64,000 bases of DNA from Archegozetes longisetosus (lineage: Eukaryota; Arthropoda; Arachnida; Sarcoptiformes; Trhypochthoniidae): assembly GCA_018873245.2 (NCBI GenBank), contig JAEMBT020000001.1, positions 5,444,220-5,508,219 on the forward strand, given 5' to 3'. The notes below the pieces were generated by a model that saw nothing but the letters and a program-made list of their open reading frames with translations, ran no database searches and had not been told where the DNA came from. Made by a program: the position numbers and the translations under genes. Shown here piece by piece: positions 23,903-34,980 of the stretch (positions are counted from its first letter, which is position 1; every line of letters starts with the position of its first letter).

Positions 23903-25873
23903 ATGCCAAGCAAACAAATTTCAAAGAAGAAACTCGTTGTTGTCGGTATGTTTTTCGCGTATCAATCAGTTTAATTCTGAATTTTGAAAGTTTTTTCTTG
24001 TATTATCTGTTTGAATGTAAGGTGACGGAGAAGTGGGTAAAACGTGTCTGTTAGTCGTATTCAGTAGAGATAAATTTCCCGAAGATTACATCCCTACTGT
24101 ATTTGAAGCTTCTGTCACTGATTTCACTTACAATAATAAAGAGGTAATTCATTTTCTAAATCTTTTCATCTTCTTATAGTAGTTAAAACATAGATTTTCT
24201 CAATTTTTCAATATATCTTCAAATCGAGGGTAGATTTTAATTAATAATTTTTGAGGTAATTTTTTGCGTTATAATCTATTTATAATCTATTGTAATTGAG
24301 CTCTCATAAAGTTATTTATCTCTTGTTTTACTCTACCTCCGTGTCTTATCTGAAAAATGTTACATTAAAAAGATTACATTTGGTAAATTAATTGTTTTCC
24401 TAATATGAAAGCATTTTTCACGATATCTATCAACAATTGTTCAAAATTGCATTATCTCACAGATTTTCAGGAATGAAGTACTTATATAAATTATGAGAAT
24501 CTAATTTTTCGTAGATGCCAACAATTTCTAAGAGAATTAGTTAAATAAACAAATGTACTCCAGTCATGAAGAGTTTGACATGTAATTCTTGTAATCAATT
24601 ATTTTTTCTGCTTGTTTAGATCAGGGATAAACACTCAAAACATTAATTTATTCTCAAATCTCAAGATCTCTTTCATAGGAACGTTCACTTTATGTTTGGA
24701 GACATAAGTGTCAAGTCTAGAGCACGTCATATTTTTCATTTATAACCAAAACTACCTTCAAGATTTCATTGTTTTAATATTTCAATTTAAATACAGAAAA
24801 AAGTATTAACAAAAATAAGCCGATTGTAGAAATACAGTATTTTGACTAAATAATCTATATTCAGGTCATATTAATCTAATTCGCAAAAAGTTTCAGTCAA
24901 ATTCAAGTTTTTATCATCAACATTTAATTTAGAGTAGAATTCATATCATAGAATTAGATCACTGTTTGATATTGTGACCAAATAAATAAACTCATTAAAA
25001 CATATTGAAGATCCACTTGACTTCTCAACAATAATTATAGGAAACATACGATTGTTTACAATAATTTTTTACATAAGTTTAAAAGACTACCGAAATCAGA
25101 ATAAAAGAAAATATTTATTTTAAATAGAAATTCATTTGTTTAATCTTTAGATTTGTGAAACTCAAGAATTTCGCAAGACTTAAATTAAGATAGCTTCAAA
25201 CTGATTAATGATGTGTCGGAAACAAATTTACAGAATATTTATGTAAAATTAATTAATTTTGTTTAGAGCACTTTATATTTTGTGTATAAGGTTAACATCC
25301 ATCAATAAGACCAAAGTCTGAGTGACAAAAACACTGCATTTTACAAAATTAAACAAATTAAAAAACATATTCGAAACTAAAAACATATTTATTATACAAT
25401 TAATACATTTCTAACTAAAATTCTGAATTAAATTTTAGGTTGAACTTGAACTTTGGGACACTGCGGGTCAGGAAGACTTTGATAGATTGAGACCATTATC
25501 ATATCCAGAAACAGACGTACTTCTGGTCTGCTTCAGTATAGTGTCGCCCGATTCTCTCACTAATGTTTATGAGAAATGGGCCCCAGAAGTGAAACACTTT
25601 TGTCAGGACACCCCTATTATACTCGTTGGTACTAAAAGAGATTTGAGAAACGACCAGAAAGTGATCGATAGTTTACAGAAATTGAAACAGAAACCGATCA
25701 CTTTTGCTGAGGGATGTCATGCAGCTGAAGATATTGGGGCTTATGGTTATTGTGAGTGTTCTTCAAGATATAACGAAGGCGTTAGACAAGTCTTTGAAAT
25801 GGCAGTCGAATCCACCATCAAATCAAAAAGAGTTAAATTAAATTCACAAAAATCCGTTTGTAATTTATTATAA
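23903..25873 (+). CDS. Divergent Rho-family GTPase
   Basis: Exons 23903-23945, 24022-24143 and 25439-25873 (introns 76 bp and 1295 bp, GT-AG) give 199 residues. Closest by eye to Rho[73 protein letters not shown], and CaaX box CNLL for geranylgeranylation. Two regulatory sites differ. The P-loop reads GDGEVGKT, with Glu at the position of RhoA Ala15. The effector loop reads YIPTVFEAS, so RhoA Asn41 and Tyr42 become Ala and Ser; Asn41 is the ADP-ribosylation target of clostridial C3 enzymes and Tyr42 contacts effectors. Switch II Gln63 is kept. It should be a membrane-anchored GTPase with altered effector or regulator specificity. The start ATG at 23903 gives an N-terminal extension of three residues over RhoA. 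Confidence 0.88.
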
Positions 25874-26129
25874 ACTTTCCTATAACTTTCTATATTGTTT
25901 GGTTTTCTCTTTAATTGTTTCAAAATAAATAATGTTAAAGCTTTCTTTGTTAACAATTCAAGTTAATCTTTTTCTTATAAATTGTGTTTATATATATTTG
26001 TATTTTTGATGCAAAATAAAATTAACAATTAATTTAAATAATTTTTTGAGAGTTCAACAAAATTAAAACTAACTTATATAAACTTAACATAAGAAGGAAC
26101 GATGTTTTTCTTTGAATTTATATAAAATA

Positions 26130-26311
26130 ATTTAAACTGAAGGTTAGTATTTATAAATGTAGTTAAAAATAGTGATGATGCTTTGTTTGCTGTGTTACGA
26201 CATCCGTTACCTATTTTATAAGTATAATCAGGAATACAATCGCACTTATAATTTTCATCACGAAACGGTTAGCACCTATTGCTTAACATTCTTCAGAATA
26301 AGTGAAACTAT
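26130..26311 (-). pseudogene. Copied last exon of EB-module gene, decayed
   Basis: The reverse complement matches exon 4 of the gene at 31042-32417 (FTYSEEC, AIGANR) but carries stops and frame changes. It came along with the segmental duplication; the other three exons were not copied, so it cannot make the protein. Confidence 0.75.
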
Positions 26312-26353
26312 TGTCTAAAACATAATCGCGGCTGAATTCGTCAGATGAATATA

Positions 26354-26835
26354 CAGGGTTGCATGAAATATTTTACTCTGGAGTCACAGCAAAAACTACA
26401 AATGATAAAAAATTGAAGTAAACTTTATTTCAAACGTTACATAAAATGAGATTAATGTACAAAATTTCAGTAATTTATGTGCTTCCCTTTCGCAGTTACA
26501 ATAGCTTCTATGCGTTCGGGATAAGAGCAAAGTAAATCTTCAAATAATTCAGTGCGATTCTCCAAGTTTTTGAGCACGTCTGTGAGATGTTGAAGCAGAG
26601 CTACATATGAAAAACGGTTTGAACCAACTTCAAGCATTTTTACCTCAACTTTATCCCTGATTATAGACCCAATATGTTAAATATTGACAGAAACGACCCT
26701 TAAATTAAACTCCTAAAATTTTGGAGATAGTTCACTTTGATTCCATTTTAGATGAGGCTTAGAAATAATGTTTTGATTTTGTATCATTTGTAGTTTTTGC
26801 TGTGACCCACGGGTAAAATATTTCGTGCAACCCTG
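26354..26835 (-). mobile_element. Tc1/mariner-like deletion derivative
   Basis: TA-flanked 482-bp element with inverted ends; the left begins CAGGGTTGCATGAAATATTT and the right is its near complement. On minus, about 26640-26467, an open stretch encodes the C-terminal end of a Tc1/mariner transposase: NRFSYVALLQHL, NRTELFEDLLCSYPERI and AIVTAKGKHINY before a stop, comparable to the family's SMP-R-I/L-AVI-A-G--T-Y ending. The DDE core is deleted, so it is non-autonomous. It lies between the two copies of the segmental duplication. Confidence 0.8.
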
Positions 26836-28292
26836 TATTCTCAAACAGAATAGTTGCGATCTGAATCACGAAAACTACTTCAGATTCATTCAATGACTAC
26901 TCATCTGATTTGAAATCTCAAAAATGTAGTAACAATTTTTATTTTCACTTTTCAGTGACAAATATAAAAACTTGTTATACATCCTATTTTAGTAAACTAC
27001 AACTTTCAATGAGTTTAAATACAATATATAATTTTATTTATGAGTTCCAATCTGCTTTCATGATGTAAACTAAATAAAATTGAATGCATTAAATTTCAGT
27101 TGCTTCAAAGTCTGATTGATTGCTCTCTCAATTTATACAAGCAAATTTACCTCATTTTCACATTTTCTTACCATTTATTCCAGGGTATCACTAGAATTAG
27201 TTGTACAAAAGCAATTATTTTAATATTAATTGTCTGTCGATCCTCAAACTATTTATTAAACAATTTCCTGATATATCATTAAGATCAAAGTTTTTAAGAA
27301 TCAAAATTGAAAAACCATTTGCTTTAAAAAGTAATTCTTGGCTAAAATTTATGTTAAATGCCTGAATAATAATATCTGTTCTAATTATTCGAATCGCTGA
27401 TTGCATTCTGTTTGCAGCTCAGTGTGAAAGAAGAATTTTGAATGTAAAGCGATACTTGTTGAGTCATTTCAGCATTTACACTATTACATTATCGGTGGCA
27501 TTATTACACGCATTGTTTTGATTAATCAAATTACTGAATAATTGTATGAAACTATTTTTATCAGATTTAATGCTTTATTCAATTCAATTTTTTTCGTCAT
27601 TCGAATCAACAAATTCTTGTCATCGACCCAAAAGTATAATCAAAATTTTCAACTCCGTGATACTCAACGCTCGACAAATTCTCACTTTCAGTATTTTTCC
27701 AATTATTTAGCCGAGTTCGAAGACATGTTTAATATCAGTTATATTCTTTACAATCAAGTCTATTATCCAAAAATCACTAATATTGAGTTTATTTTCATCA
27801 AAAAGTTCATTATCAAAACACATTCATCTGACAATCTGGCATTACAATCACTGCAATTAGTTTCAGAGTATTTTCCCGTATAAACAGATAAATATTTTTG
27901 AGAAAAATTTCAAGAAACAAATCCAATTAAATAATAAATAAAGTCGGATGTCTTAAAAACAAATATCTCTCTTTTAAAAGCGTTTAAACTTCTATGATTT
28001 GCTAACTTGTTATGTTCAATGACATCTTAAAAGATTAATAAAGAAGTTGTAACTTAAATAAAACTGGCATATTAATTTACAACTTGCTTTCAACTCAAGA
28101 TGATACACTAATCAAATAACAAAAAATTGATTAATAAATTTAATATTATTATAGTCTTTTAAACTTTCATAAAATACGCTCCAAAACTGAATGGTCTTTG
28201 ATAGCAACAAGAAAAGCGGTTGCTGCCAATCCCCTTGTGATATACATTACTTTGTCGTTGAATTTTATTTATAATTTTCTTCTCAATCAAAA
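26836..28292. other. Spacer between duplication copies
   Basis: An open plus frame at 27542-27883 (113 codons, no ATG needed for its first codon) is rich in Phe/Ile/Asn and resembles no family I know. The hairpin repeat copy 3 lies at the right edge. Nothing else was seen. Confidence 0.4.
28200..28290 (+). repeat. Dispersed hairpin repeat, copy 3
   Basis: Starts ATAGCAACAAGAAAAG, followed by GGTTGCTG, so AGCAAC/GTTGCT can still pair with a shorter loop. It ends close to the left boundary of duplication copy B. Confidence 0.55.
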
Positions 28293-31262
28293 ATAGATTC
28301 AATTTTCATGAGAACAGCTTTGAACAAGAATTTTCGTATCCCAAGAATTAGCAAATAAACAGAAGTCACGCAGTCTAAGCATACCTACATTGAAATAGTT
28401 TTGACTAACTTTATAAACAATTTTAATGACCTTTTACATTACCTGAAAATTTGGAAAGACTCTATTACATCATGTTAAAGTTATTCATCTCGAGAGAGCA
28501 CTCTTTCTGTTTATTCAATAGTTGAGAATAAACAATAGGCTATTTTATTACGAAGATTATAGATCATAAAATTTCATGCAAACAATTGTGAGAGTGGCGT
28601 TTTCATGCAAAATTAGTTTGTGTTGTTAAGAGAGGTATGACTCTAATCAGCTAAAGTCTATCGAAAATCATTTTTCGTAAGTGACAGGATCCTTTGCTTG
28701 CTTGATTTCGTTTATAACTAAATTTTGTGTTTACCATTTACTTAATGTTTAATTTTGTACTTTTCAGTTTGAGTTCTTATGTTTTTTGAGTAATGCCTTC
28801 CAAAAAGGTCTTGAGAAAGAAACTCTTTGCTGTCGGTAAGCCTTTGATATGTCTATGAATTTTCCCGAAATCAACATGAGTTTAATTTTGAAAATTTTTT
28901 CCTGTTTAATCTGGTCTGAATATAAGGTAACGGGGAAGTTAGTAAACATGTCTGTTAGTCGTGTTAGATATATTTCCTGAGGATTACTTCCTAAATGTTC
29001 TAAAAGCACCCTTCACTGACTTCATTTATAAAAACAAAATGCTAATTTATTTTCTAATTCTTTTATATAGCAGTTAAAACAGACTTTTTCAGTTTTTCGA
29101 TATATCTCTTGATCAAAAGTAGATTTGAATGAATTGTGCAGCATTTCAACTAATTATTTTATGCTTCAATGTTCAATTTGAACTATTTTTTCATGTTTTA
29201 TATCTATTATGATTGAGTTCATACAAACTATGTCTTTGTTTAAATTAAATTGTGTAATCTCGTCCTATTCGAAAAAGCGTTGCATTCAAAGCATTTCTTA
29301 AAGTAAATGTTTTTCTATTATAAAAACTTTATGATACCTGATTTTGATGTTGTTCAGAATTATATTATTTTGAAGACCTTTAGATATGAAGTACTTCGGA
29401 AAAACTGTTCTAAAAGAAGATTTATGGTTTATATATTAATATGAGTTATGAGAATCTAATTTTTTCTTAGAAGTCAACAATTTCTAGGAGAATTAGTTAA
29501 ATAAACAAATGTGTTTCAATCACGAGGAGTTTGACATGTAATTCTTGTAATTAATCAGTTTTCTGCAGTGTCAAGCGCAACAATAAACAACCAAAAAATC
29601 TAATTTGTTCTCCAATCTCAAGCTCTCTAACGTGAGATGATTGACTTAAAGTTTAAACACAAGTGCTCAGCTTAAAACGTATCACGTCTTTTATAATTAA
29701 AGCTATCTCTAAGTCTTCATTGTTTTGTTTTAATTTAATTAAGGGAAAAGTACCTGCAGAAAATAAGCTCATTGTAAACACAATTTTTGGCTAAAACTCT
29801 GAAATTCAAGTCAAATTAATCTGCAAAATATTGAAATTCAAATTTTGTGTCACTAACATTTAATTTGGAGTTGAATTCGTGTAATTAGATCAATGTTTGA
29901 TATTGTGATAAAACTAATAAACTCATTAAAACCTACTTGAGGTTCACTTGACTTCTCAACAATAATTATGGGCAAAATGCAATTGTTTATTATAACTTTT
30001 TACACAAGTTTGAAAAACTATTGCAATCATTATAATAGAAAATGTTTTTTAACAGAAGTCTATTTCATTTATCTTTGAATTTGTAAAACTCTTGACTTTA
30101 CTAAGACTTCAACTAAAATAACTTCAAACTGATTAATGATGTGTCGGAAACAAATTTACAGAATATTTATGTAAAATTAATTAATTTTGTTTAGAGCACT
30201 TTATATTTTGTGTATAAGGTTAACATCTCATCAATAAAACCAAAGTCTGAGTGACAAAAACTGCATTTTACAAAATTAAACAAATTAAAAAAACATATTC
30301 GAAACTAAAAACATATTTATTATACAATTAATATATTTCTAACTAAAATTCTGAATTCAATTTTAGGTTGAACTTGAACTTTGGGACACTGCGGGTCAGG
30401 AAGACTTTGATAGATTGAGACCATTATCATATCCAGAAACAGACGTACTTCTGGTCTGCTTCAGTATAGTGTCGCCCGATTCTCTCACTAATGTTTATGA
30501 GAAATGGGCCCCAGAAGTGAAACACTTTTGTCAGGACACCCCTATTATACTCGTTGGTACTAAAAGAGATTTGAGAAACGACCAGAAAGTGATCGATAGT
30601 TTACAGAAATTGAAACAGAAACCGATCACTTTTGCTGAAGGATGTCATGCAGCTGAAGATATTGGGGCTTATGGTTATTGTGAGTGTTCTTCAAGATATA
30701 ACGAAGGCGTTAGACAAGTCTTTGAAATGGCAGTTGAAGCCGATATCATATCAAAAAGACTCAAATTAAAGCCACAAAGCCCAATTTGTAGCCTATTATA
30801 AACTTTTTAATTGAATTTCTCCTTAAGTTTTATCCAAATAAATATTAAGGCTATTTTGTTAATAATTTAAGTTAACCTTTTTCGTATATATAAGTTATGT
30901 TTGTATATATTTGTACTTTGGATGCAAAATAAAATTAACAATTAATCAAGAACCACTTTTTTGTTAGTCTAACGAAATTAAAATTATTTTACGTAAACTT
31001 AACATAAGAAGCGTTAAGAGGAATGAAATCTTCCTTTCAATTTATTTAAAAGGACTCGAACTGAAGGTTAGTATTAATAAAATGCTTAGACTAGAAGTTA
31101 AATATAGTGATGATGTCTTGTTTGCTGTATTACGACATCCATTACCCATTTTATAAGTATAACCAGGAATGCAATCGCAATTATAATTTTGATTACAATA
31201 TCGGTTAGCACCTATTGCTTGACATTCTTCAGAATAAGTGCAACTATCGTTATAAGCTTCTG
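28293..31262 (+). repeat. Segmental duplication, copy B
   Basis: Collinear partner of 23392-26315, including the Rho-like copy and the last exon of the EB-module gene. Since the full EB-module gene is here, copy B sits in the parental context at its right end. The tract 30122-30730 is nearly identical to copy A, while both sides are clearly diverged. Confidence 0.85.
28793..30801 (+). pseudogene. Second Rho-family copy, exons 1-2 broken
   Basis: The exon 1 equivalent (28793-28835) is open. The exon 2 equivalent (28927-29040) has lost the P-loop (GDGEVGKT now reads NGEVSK then shifts frame), carries small deletions, and its donor GAG|gtaatt has become ATG|ctaatt. Exon 3 (30367-30801) is fully open and encodes the same sequence as the other copy from switch II to VFEMAVE. 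It then differs in the tail: [13 protein letters not shown] and CaaX box CSLL. As annotated it cannot bind nucleotide, so I call it a pseudogene. An alternative upstream exon feeding exon 3 cannot be excluded, but the 3' half alone would not be a GTPase. Confidence 0.75.
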
Positions 31263-32417
31263 TAAATAGAAAAATTAATTCATTCACAATTTTTTCAACT
31301 TTCATATCAAGTTTAAAACTTGGCAAATAAGGACTTGAATTGTAAATTTAGTTTAAACTAACAGTTTGCAAGTAAAAGTTACTAATAGTAAAAATGATAG
31401 AAAAATACGGTTTGAAGAGAAAGGAAAATAGAGTAAAAAATACTTGGTTCAATGCAATATTTGCCATAAAATGGTATTTTAATAGCAAATGAATCCCTTT
31501 GACAGCGACATTTTCCGTGTTGACTGCATTCCGAATTATTTCCAGCTATAAATTGGCATTGCTTCGAATAAAAGCACGACCCACCGATGGGTTGAGCTGA
31601 AAAATTCAATTAATCTTTAATCACGTTGACTGATATGCATATCCCTAAGAATTACCTGCGTAACAGTAGCGGTCAAAGGGAACTGGTTTTTCTTTATTAC
31701 AGACACACCTATTATTTATGCAATGATTGCTTTGACAAGCGCTGTCTTCACTACAATCAGCACCTTCCTTCCCAAGATCTTTAATTACAAAATCAATTTA
31801 TTTGTTTATTAGAAAAAATTAAGACCATATGTTTAGAGTTGACTAGCATAACAAAACAAACTAATCCTCAATGAATCTTCAAACCAATATCAAGTTTAAG
31901 CATTAAATCATTGTTGACATAGTTCTAAGGTAATTAATTTTAGGCGTGAATTCAAGGAAAAGGTGCTAAATAAAGTTATTATTAGAAATTGAAAACATAA
32001 TTAAATACCTGTTACAGCAATATAGAAGTCTTTTCGTTGATCAAGATAACTTGTATTAGACTGAAAAATCACTTTAAAGGCACTATAAAGTCCTGTATGC
32101 ATTCCACTAATCTCTCTAATACGTATAGTCGCATTTTGATTGACCACATCAATTGTCAATCTTGTTTCTTCTCCAGCTTGTTGTTTGATCCGCAACTTAG
32201 GTGGTAATGAGACATAAAGTTCAGCTTTAGTATCAAAACTAGAAAAGTTAATCCAAGTTAGCTTATAATTAGCTTTAGCCTTAACTTTTTTACTATTAGC
32301 CGAAGAGAAAGTCAAATTCTTAGGCACAGAATTAAAGTCAACAAAACAGAAAACTTGAAGTAATAAATAATTTTTGAGTAAAATTAAAATAAAGGCATAG
32401 ATTTTCTTGTTAGTCAT
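31042..32417 (-). CDS. EB-module, Ig-like surface protein
   Basis: Four minus-strand exons: 32417-32009, 31778-31656, 31596-31444 and 31259-31042, all GT-AG and phase 1, give 300 residues. Residues 1-25 look like a signal peptide (IYAFILILL...LLLQVF). Residues about 25-135 form a beta-rich, Cys-poor domain with NATIRI and TGLYSA, suggestive of an Ig-like fold, with several N-glycosylation sites. Exons 2-4 each encode a short Cys-rich EB/EGF-like unit (DCSEDSACQSNHC; GGSCFYSKQCQF; DSCTYSEECQAIGANRYC). The C-terminus is a hydrophobic tail (SSLSILLILTFSSS), fitting a GPI signal. Likely a secreted or membrane-tethered extracellular protein; the ligand is unknown. Its last exon was copied to 26130-26311. 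Confidence 0.75.
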
Positions 32418-34980
32418 GATTTGTCGAAAACAGGAAACACTGGAAAAATCTCGCTTTCTCTAAATATTTGCATCTGTTTTTCTTTATTGAATAAATTGCT
32501 GTTTAAATATCAGTCCTGTCACTGATAAGGGGAATAAATACACGGATTGATTATTTTACAAGTTTTGTTAAGGCTTTCCATCTGTATGCCATCTATCAAA
32601 TAGATAGCTTATAGAGAGTTCGCGTCAAATCAGTTGATTATAAACTTTTAGCTCAAAATTCTTTATGATATTTTTGGGTTGTATTTTCTCCGCGGCTCTC
32701 ATTTCGCGGCTTAATAGCCAACAGAGTTGTAAAGGTCTTGCGCGTCGTCTAATATTACGCTATTATCTTGTTCACTATTTGGTTATTAACCAATTTGTTA
32801 TTATTTGTGTCCTTTCATGCCGTTACTAAGCAATTCATCAGTAGGTTTTAATTTATGACAATTTTATCTGAATTGCTTTGTCAACTTTTCAAAGTAAGAT
32901 CAATTATATTATTCACTTTTTTCCTAACTATGCAGTGTTTTAAACTTTGAAAAGTTTTCAAGTGTTTTTACTGTAGTTTTCTTTTTGTACAGACTTATTT
33001 GAAGTTTTTTATAAGGAAAAATTTTCAAATAGATATAAAAGTTTTATATATAATCAAACTTTGAAAAAATCCAAACTAGAAGTTTAGAGTATATTTTTTC
33101 TTCATATTCTTTTAAGAATATTTTTTCAAAACAATGTTTATGTAATTTGCTTAAAGTTTACCAAAATTTTTCGCTTTTACTTTTATTTTATTTAATAAAA
33201 CTATAAAGCTTTTCAAATTATTAGAAAAAAAAACTCATTGAAAATCAATAAAAGTCATGTTTTTGATTGTGAGATAAACTGAAAATTATGAATGAGTTGA
33301 AGAGGCTTTATGCTTTGATGCTTTATCTGAGTTTCGCATCAACTAATGTTTTACTAATGATTGATAAATAGTCTCTGCTGTGGGTTATTAAACCCATCCA
33401 TTAAAATATTATTTATTTAAAAATTTATATTTTTACAAGAGTAGGAATATGTTCAGCTTATGATATGTGCTGTTTTGCCGAATTTGTAAACAGGTGCACC
33501 TATCTATCAGTTTTTTCTCATCCAGAAATATTTATTTGTTGAAATAAAATCTTGGTTCTAACTGTAATGTGATCTGGCAGTGCCGGAATGTAACATGGGA
33601 CAAAGGGAGCCCACCGAATATTTTCGAAGCATCTAAAATCTTAATACATCCCTGATAGAGTGATAAAGTAACAAAAATACCATAAATAATAATAGATACC
33701 TAATTTAAGATAGAAACTTATGATGTTTTATTGAAACATTTAATTCTGATCCGCTAAGCTTGATTTGCTGACTACGGTACTGTTCTACAGTACTGCACTC
33801 ACTCAGCATAGGCTAAGCACCAACACTTGCTTAAAATGATATTATGGATTATATCATCAAACACTATGTATTCCTTAAGCATTATATAGCAGCCGATCTT
33901 ATATTTTTCTTTACTTTTAATATTTCTTAGCTAAGTTATTAACATGAAATATTAATAAAATTAGAGACAATAGGTTTGCTTATGAGAGACAAATTTTTAT
34001 AATTGTGCAGTACTATACAAATTCTGCTAAATGGTAATTCAGGGAAATGCAACTCAGCGAAACGCAGTTCGGTAAAATTACTAAGTATTGAGAATTAGTC
34101 AGCTTGAATGATACAATCGCATAATGCTTTAGGAAATGAGTGATCTGATCATAGTTAGCGATAAGTTTCATTTTCCATCAAATTATGCTAGAAATCAATG
34201 GAAGAGAAGAATATCAAAAGTCTAATAAATTTCTATGAAACTTTTAGCTCAATAAATATTTTATTTAAACCTCAGATTTTTGAAAATCCCGAAAAAATTC
34301 CTATGAGACCATTATTAAGATTCTTCCCGCATAAAATAGATTCAAATTTTCGACTCAATAACTTCTAATGGAGGCTTAAGTTTCCTGAAAAATCTCAAAG
34401 GTTCAAAATTCAATAATCTTTCTTCTTAATCTAATCAAGCTTTTGAAAAAAGTGAATTCTTATTAACCAACCAAATAAGTCAGTTTTAATAAAGCGACTT
34501 GTCGATAAAGTAATATTTGATATCAGAATAATTAAAATAAGGAAAACTTGTAAAACTTTTCCTTAGTTTTATATTGAGCGAATAGTTTGAAAGCTGAAAA
34601 TTTGTTATACTTTAGTGAACATTCATACTTTCATATATAGTTTTATTAGCAACCTATTGAAATATATGATAGAGATATTATGTTTGATGAGTTAAAGGAA
34701 GAGTTATTTTTATGATCTATCACTTCATAAAGGCTTCAGAAAATGAAAATTTAGCTGAGGAGAAAGGAAGAAGGATTTTGTTGGCATAAAACTAGATCAA
34801 ATCGATATACTTTCCTGTTTACTTCATTAAATTCAATATCACTGGAACAGGATGTCATAAATAATAAGTGACTCAAACTATTCGTTGTTATAATCAAACT
34901 AATGTTATAATTAGACTGAATAACGTTCAAGTTTTAACCTAGTTTACATCATATTACAATATTAGGAGGGATAAATTGAA
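32418..34980. other. Intergenic, nothing seen
   Basis: Contains the upstream region of the EB-module gene and of the mucin-stalk gene. Homopolymer-rich sequence at 33000-33250. A short GC-richer patch near 33570-33620 has no identifiable content. Confidence 0.45.

Larger units (their letters stand above)
23392..26315 (+). repeat. Segmental duplication, copy A
   Basis: This block is collinear with 28293-31262. Shared landmarks run from TCAATTTTCATGAGAAC at the left, through the Rho gene, its 3'UTR (TGCAAAATAAAATTAACAAT), to the last exon of an EB-module gene on the other strand. Most of it is diverged by many substitutions and indels, except a central ~600-bp tract (25194-25802) that is nearly identical to copy B. 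Confidence 0.85.

Noticed and set aside
25747-25956. Minus-strand frame opposite Rho exon 3
   Set aside because: Shadow of the GTPase coding sequence.
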